From positions 372,001-436,000 of the forward strand of contig NZ_JNIM01000001.1 in assembly GCF_000702505.1 (NCBI RefSeq): DNA of 64,000 nt, given 5' to 3'. The DNA comes from Thermogemmatispora carboxidivorans. GTDB taxonomy: Bacteria; Chloroflexota; Ktedonobacteria; Ktedonobacterales; Ktedonobacteraceae. Positions 62,256-64,000 of the stretch are shown here, piece by piece (position 1 is the stretch's first letter; each line of letters begins with the position of its first letter). The notes beneath the pieces are model-generated. The model ran no database searches. It worked only from the letters and a program-made list of their open reading frames with translations, and was not told the DNA's origin. Position numbers and translations under genes: made by a program.

Positions 62256-62309
62256 GCTGGCAAGAAAAGCGCGTGGAGGCCATCCACTACGCACGCTTTT
62301 CCTGCCAGC
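62256..62309. terminator. Long stem between convergent otsA and otsB
   Basis: GCTGGCA (62256-62262) pairs with TGCCAGC (62303-62309) and GAAAAGCG (62264-62271) with CGCTTTTC (62294-62301), one mismatch between. The right arm lies inside the last codons of otsB and the loop covers its stop. No T-tract on either strand. Confidence 0.5.
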
Positions 62310-63132
62310 CTGGCGAGGATGCCCCAGTCTCACCCTCCAAAAAGGCCACCATTTCCTCCAGCAGGGCTGCCATGCCGGTCACTCCCTCGACGACGAGATC
62401 GGCCCGCTCTAAGAGCCGGGGAGGAGTGTCGGCGTGGCGCACAGCGATGGTCACTGCTGTCGAGCAGATCCCCTCTTCGCGCAAGCGAATCAGGGTCTCC
62501 ACTCCATCCAGGTCAGTAGTGTCGTCTCCTGCGAAGAGCGCGCTATGTAGCTGATGTTGCTCGATGAAGCGCTGCAATGCCTGACCTTTGTTCAGGCCAG
62601 GTGCGCGCAGTTCGACAGCCATCTTTCCTTCTGTGAGCAGGAGGCCGCTCGCCTGCGCTGGCCCTCTTAGGAGCTCGAGGATTTGCTGCCGCGCCTGGAC
62701 AGGCTCGGGGCAACGCCGATAATGAATGGTCCCGCCGATACTTTTGTGTTCGATCTGCGCACAGGGCAGCGCTGGCGCCAGCTGCTGCTCTGCTAACGCG
62801 AGCAACCGCTGCGCGGGGAGGCGGTAGGCTTCGGCCTCTGGAAGGAGCCTGATGGGATGGTGCTCCGGGAGGCCCTCGGCCCACTCTAAACCATGATTCC
62901 CGATGTACGTGATCTCGTCAACCCCTACCAGGGCCGCTGCGCTGGTGACTCCTCTGCCCGTAACCACCGCCACACTGGCGTAGGGCCGCAGGCGTTCCAG
63001 CAGGGAGGCCACACCCGGAAAGAGCCTGGCTGCTTCAGGTGTTGGCGCAATGGGGCTGAGCGTGCCGTCGATATCGAAAGTCAATCCACAAGGACGGGCG
63101 AGCAAGACGTTGCGTAGTACGGCGGTCAGCAT
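62287..63132 (-). CDS. otsB: Trehalose-6-phosphate phosphatase
   Basis: A 281-residue HAD-superfamily phosphatase releasing trehalose. Motif I is LTFDIDGTLSPIAPTPE with the nucleophilic Asp, motif II is VAVVTGRGVTSA, the cap region has YIGNHGLEWAEG, and motif IV is LFAGDDTTDLDGVETL. VELRAPGLNKGQALQRF is the conserved Lys region. The start at 63132 has AAGGAG 12 bases ahead and the frame upstream of it is not protein-like. It is convergent with otsA; the two are thus transcribed separately although they act in sequence. Confidence 0.93.
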   Translation of the reverse strand: MLTAVLRNVLLARPCGLTFDIDGTLSPIAPTPEAARLFPGVASLLERLRPYASVAVVTGRGVTSAAALVGVDEITYIGNHGLEWAEGLPEHHPIRLLPEAEAYRLPAQRLLALAEQQLAPALPCAQIEHKSIGGTIHYRRCPEPVQARQQILELLRGPAQASGLLLTEGKMAVELRAPGLNKGQALQRFIEQHQLHSALFAGDDTTDLDGVETLIRLREEGICSTAVTIAVRHADTPPRLLERADLVVEGVTGMAALLEEMVAFLEGETGASSPGWQEKRA

Positions 63133-63230
63133 GGTAGCCCAATGCTCCTTTGTTTGAAGCTGGTTGTCTGGGCGCGCGCCCCCCTTGCCTTCTGGGTAGG
63201 GTCGCGCGCTTTGCATTCTATCACGCGGTG

Positions 63231-63259
63231 TTGCCGCACTGCGTCTCACGTGGTACTAT
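63231..63259 (+). promoter_or_regulatory. Promoter of the TerC-family gene
   Basis: TTGCCG (63231-63236), 17 bp, TACTAT (63254-63259). Transcription would start near 63266, leaving a leader of about 265 nt that includes GAGCT-N6-AGCTC (63301-63316) and a CCTGCCC/GGGCAGG stem (63332-63375). Confidence 0.6.
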
Positions 63260-63529
63260 GTAAGAAAAAGAAAAGCATTGCAGATGCGGTTCCTTACCGC
63301 AGAGCTAGCCTCAGCTCTCAGGCCAGGTAGCCAGGCCGCTTCCTGCCCCCAAGTATGGCCCCCCGTGCGGGCAGGAGCGGGGACAGAGAGGTGATGCGAC
63401 CGATCCCATTGCTGCTCATCTCTGAAGCATGGCGTGCCTGGCTCCGCTCTGTCCTGACCTGGCAGGCCGATGACTCTAACTCTGCGCGAGAGACTGATAG
63501 ACTTCTGGATCTCATAAAGGGGGTTGGAG

Positions 63530-64000
63530 ATGCCGCAGACCTGGCTGCAGTTTCTCAGTACTGTCGGCGGTATTATTCTGGTCGATCTTGCTCTGAGTGG
63601 CGATAATGCCCTGGTGATTGGCGCGGCCACTGTGGGCATCCCACGACAACGGCGCTGGGCTGCTCTCTCTTTCGGGGGCGGTCTGGCTATTTTCCTCCGT
63701 CTTACCTTCGCGGCTCTGGCCACCTGGCTCTTGCAGATCCCCTATCTCCAGGCCATTGGTGGTCTTGTTGTGCTCTCAATTGCTGTCCGCCTCTTTTTCA
63801 GCCGGGCGGCGGGAAAGGAGGAGCGTCAGGCTAAGAGCCTGGTCAGATCGGCCCCGGTGAGCGAGGTTTCGCGCGTCAGCCAGCCATTGAACAATGGACC
63901 GGCTAGTGTGCTGGGCAAGGTCCCCCATCTGCGGCGCCTGCTGGAGCGTCACCTCTCGCCGGAAAATAGCAGCTTTGTCCTGGCCATGCTCACCATCGTG
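63530..64000 (+). CDS. TerC/YjbE-family membrane protein (3' end cut by window)
   Basis: 157 codons are visible, beginning MPQTWLQFLSTVGGIILVDL. ALSGDNALVIGAATVGIP with the Asp/Asn of DLALSGDNA is the hallmark of the TerC family (YjbE/YkoY type), membrane proteins linked to metal ion export, manganese in particular. Helices run 8-30, 42-65 and 70-90; a polar loop of about 60 residues follows and SSFVLAMLTIV begins the next helix at the window edge. AAGGGGG precedes the ATG. In other bacteria relatives are controlled by a manganese riboswitch; the leader here is long and structured, but I could not find the conserved aptamer sequence. Confidence 0.88.
   Translation, partial: MPQTWLQFLSTVGGIILVDLALSGDNALVIGAATVGIPRQRRWAALSFGGGLAIFLRLTFAALATWLLQIPYLQAIGGLVVLSIAVRLFFSRAAGKEERQAKSLVRSAPVSEVSRVSQPLNNGPASVLGKVPHLRRLLERHLSPENSSFVLAMLTIV

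Noticed and set aside
63260..63529. yybP-ykoY manganese riboswitch ahead of the TerC-family gene
   Set aside because: The leader is structured but the conserved GGGGAGUAG-type sequence is not visible; kept only as a question in the findings.

Overview
The window is GC-rich and densely coded on both strands, with strong GAGGAG-type ribosome binding sites, -35/-10 promoters built around TATACT, and no rRNA, tRNA, transposase or CRISPR array that I could find. The gene style (many small Cro/C1-type regulators, GAF-like and MmyB-type regulators, TPR proteins, a TIR/STAND giant, orphan two-component proteins, low-complexity tails) fits a Ktedonobacteria-like member of the Chloroflexota, possibly near Thermogemmatispora. 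That placement is an inference from gene content, not a computed one.

Layout. 1-5.6 kb: a cut-off DUF4177-like gene, an orphan histidine kinase, a small protein, an FmdB-type zinc ribbon with a poly-serine tail, uvrC and a cupin. 5.7-12.4 kb: a probable defence island made of an N6-adenine DNA methyltransferase facing a 1526-residue TIR-STAND-TPR protein that has a small gene directly upstream. 12.6-15.7 kb: three paralogous ~90-residue Cro/C1 regulators using GTG, TTG and ATG starts, with shared operator-like palindromes and a duplicated promoter/21-bp element, one copy followed by an intrinsic terminator. 15.7-19.5 kb: a TPR protein and two multi-pass membrane proteins, one with 60-bp tandem repeats.

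19.5-30.1 kb: an XRE/MmyB regulator divergent from a fatty-acid degradation cluster: acyl-CoA ligase, acyl-CoA dehydrogenase, MaoC-like protein, thiolase, 3-hydroxyacyl-CoA dehydrogenase/enoyl-CoA hydratase and an R2-like ligand-binding oxidase. Together these would activate fatty acids and take them round the beta-oxidation spiral. 30.3-33.8 kb: a Ski2-like helicase whose N-terminus is separated by an apparent one-base frameshift. 33.9-45.3 kb: an orphan sugar-type ABC ATPase, small hypotheticals, a SAM methyltransferase, an HTH/GAF-like regulator, an excisionase-type HTH protein, an OmpR-type response regulator, cytidine deaminase, a YbdK-like carboxylate-amine ligase and ribosomal protein bL9.

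45.4-51.6 kb: a minus-strand acyl-CoA module (lipoprotein beta-propeller, two CoA-transferase subunits, enoyl-CoA hydratase, thiolase) followed by an XdhC-like gene. 51.7-53.5 kb: a promoter-driven small ORF and a Rad52/DdrA-like annealing protein whose promoter carries a GAAC-N4-GTTC LexA-type box. 53.7-64 kb: an alpha/beta hydrolase lacking its nucleophilic serine, enolase, HisC, a membrane protein, RNase PH, convergent otsA and otsB for trehalose synthesis, and a cut-off TerC-family gene behind a long leader.
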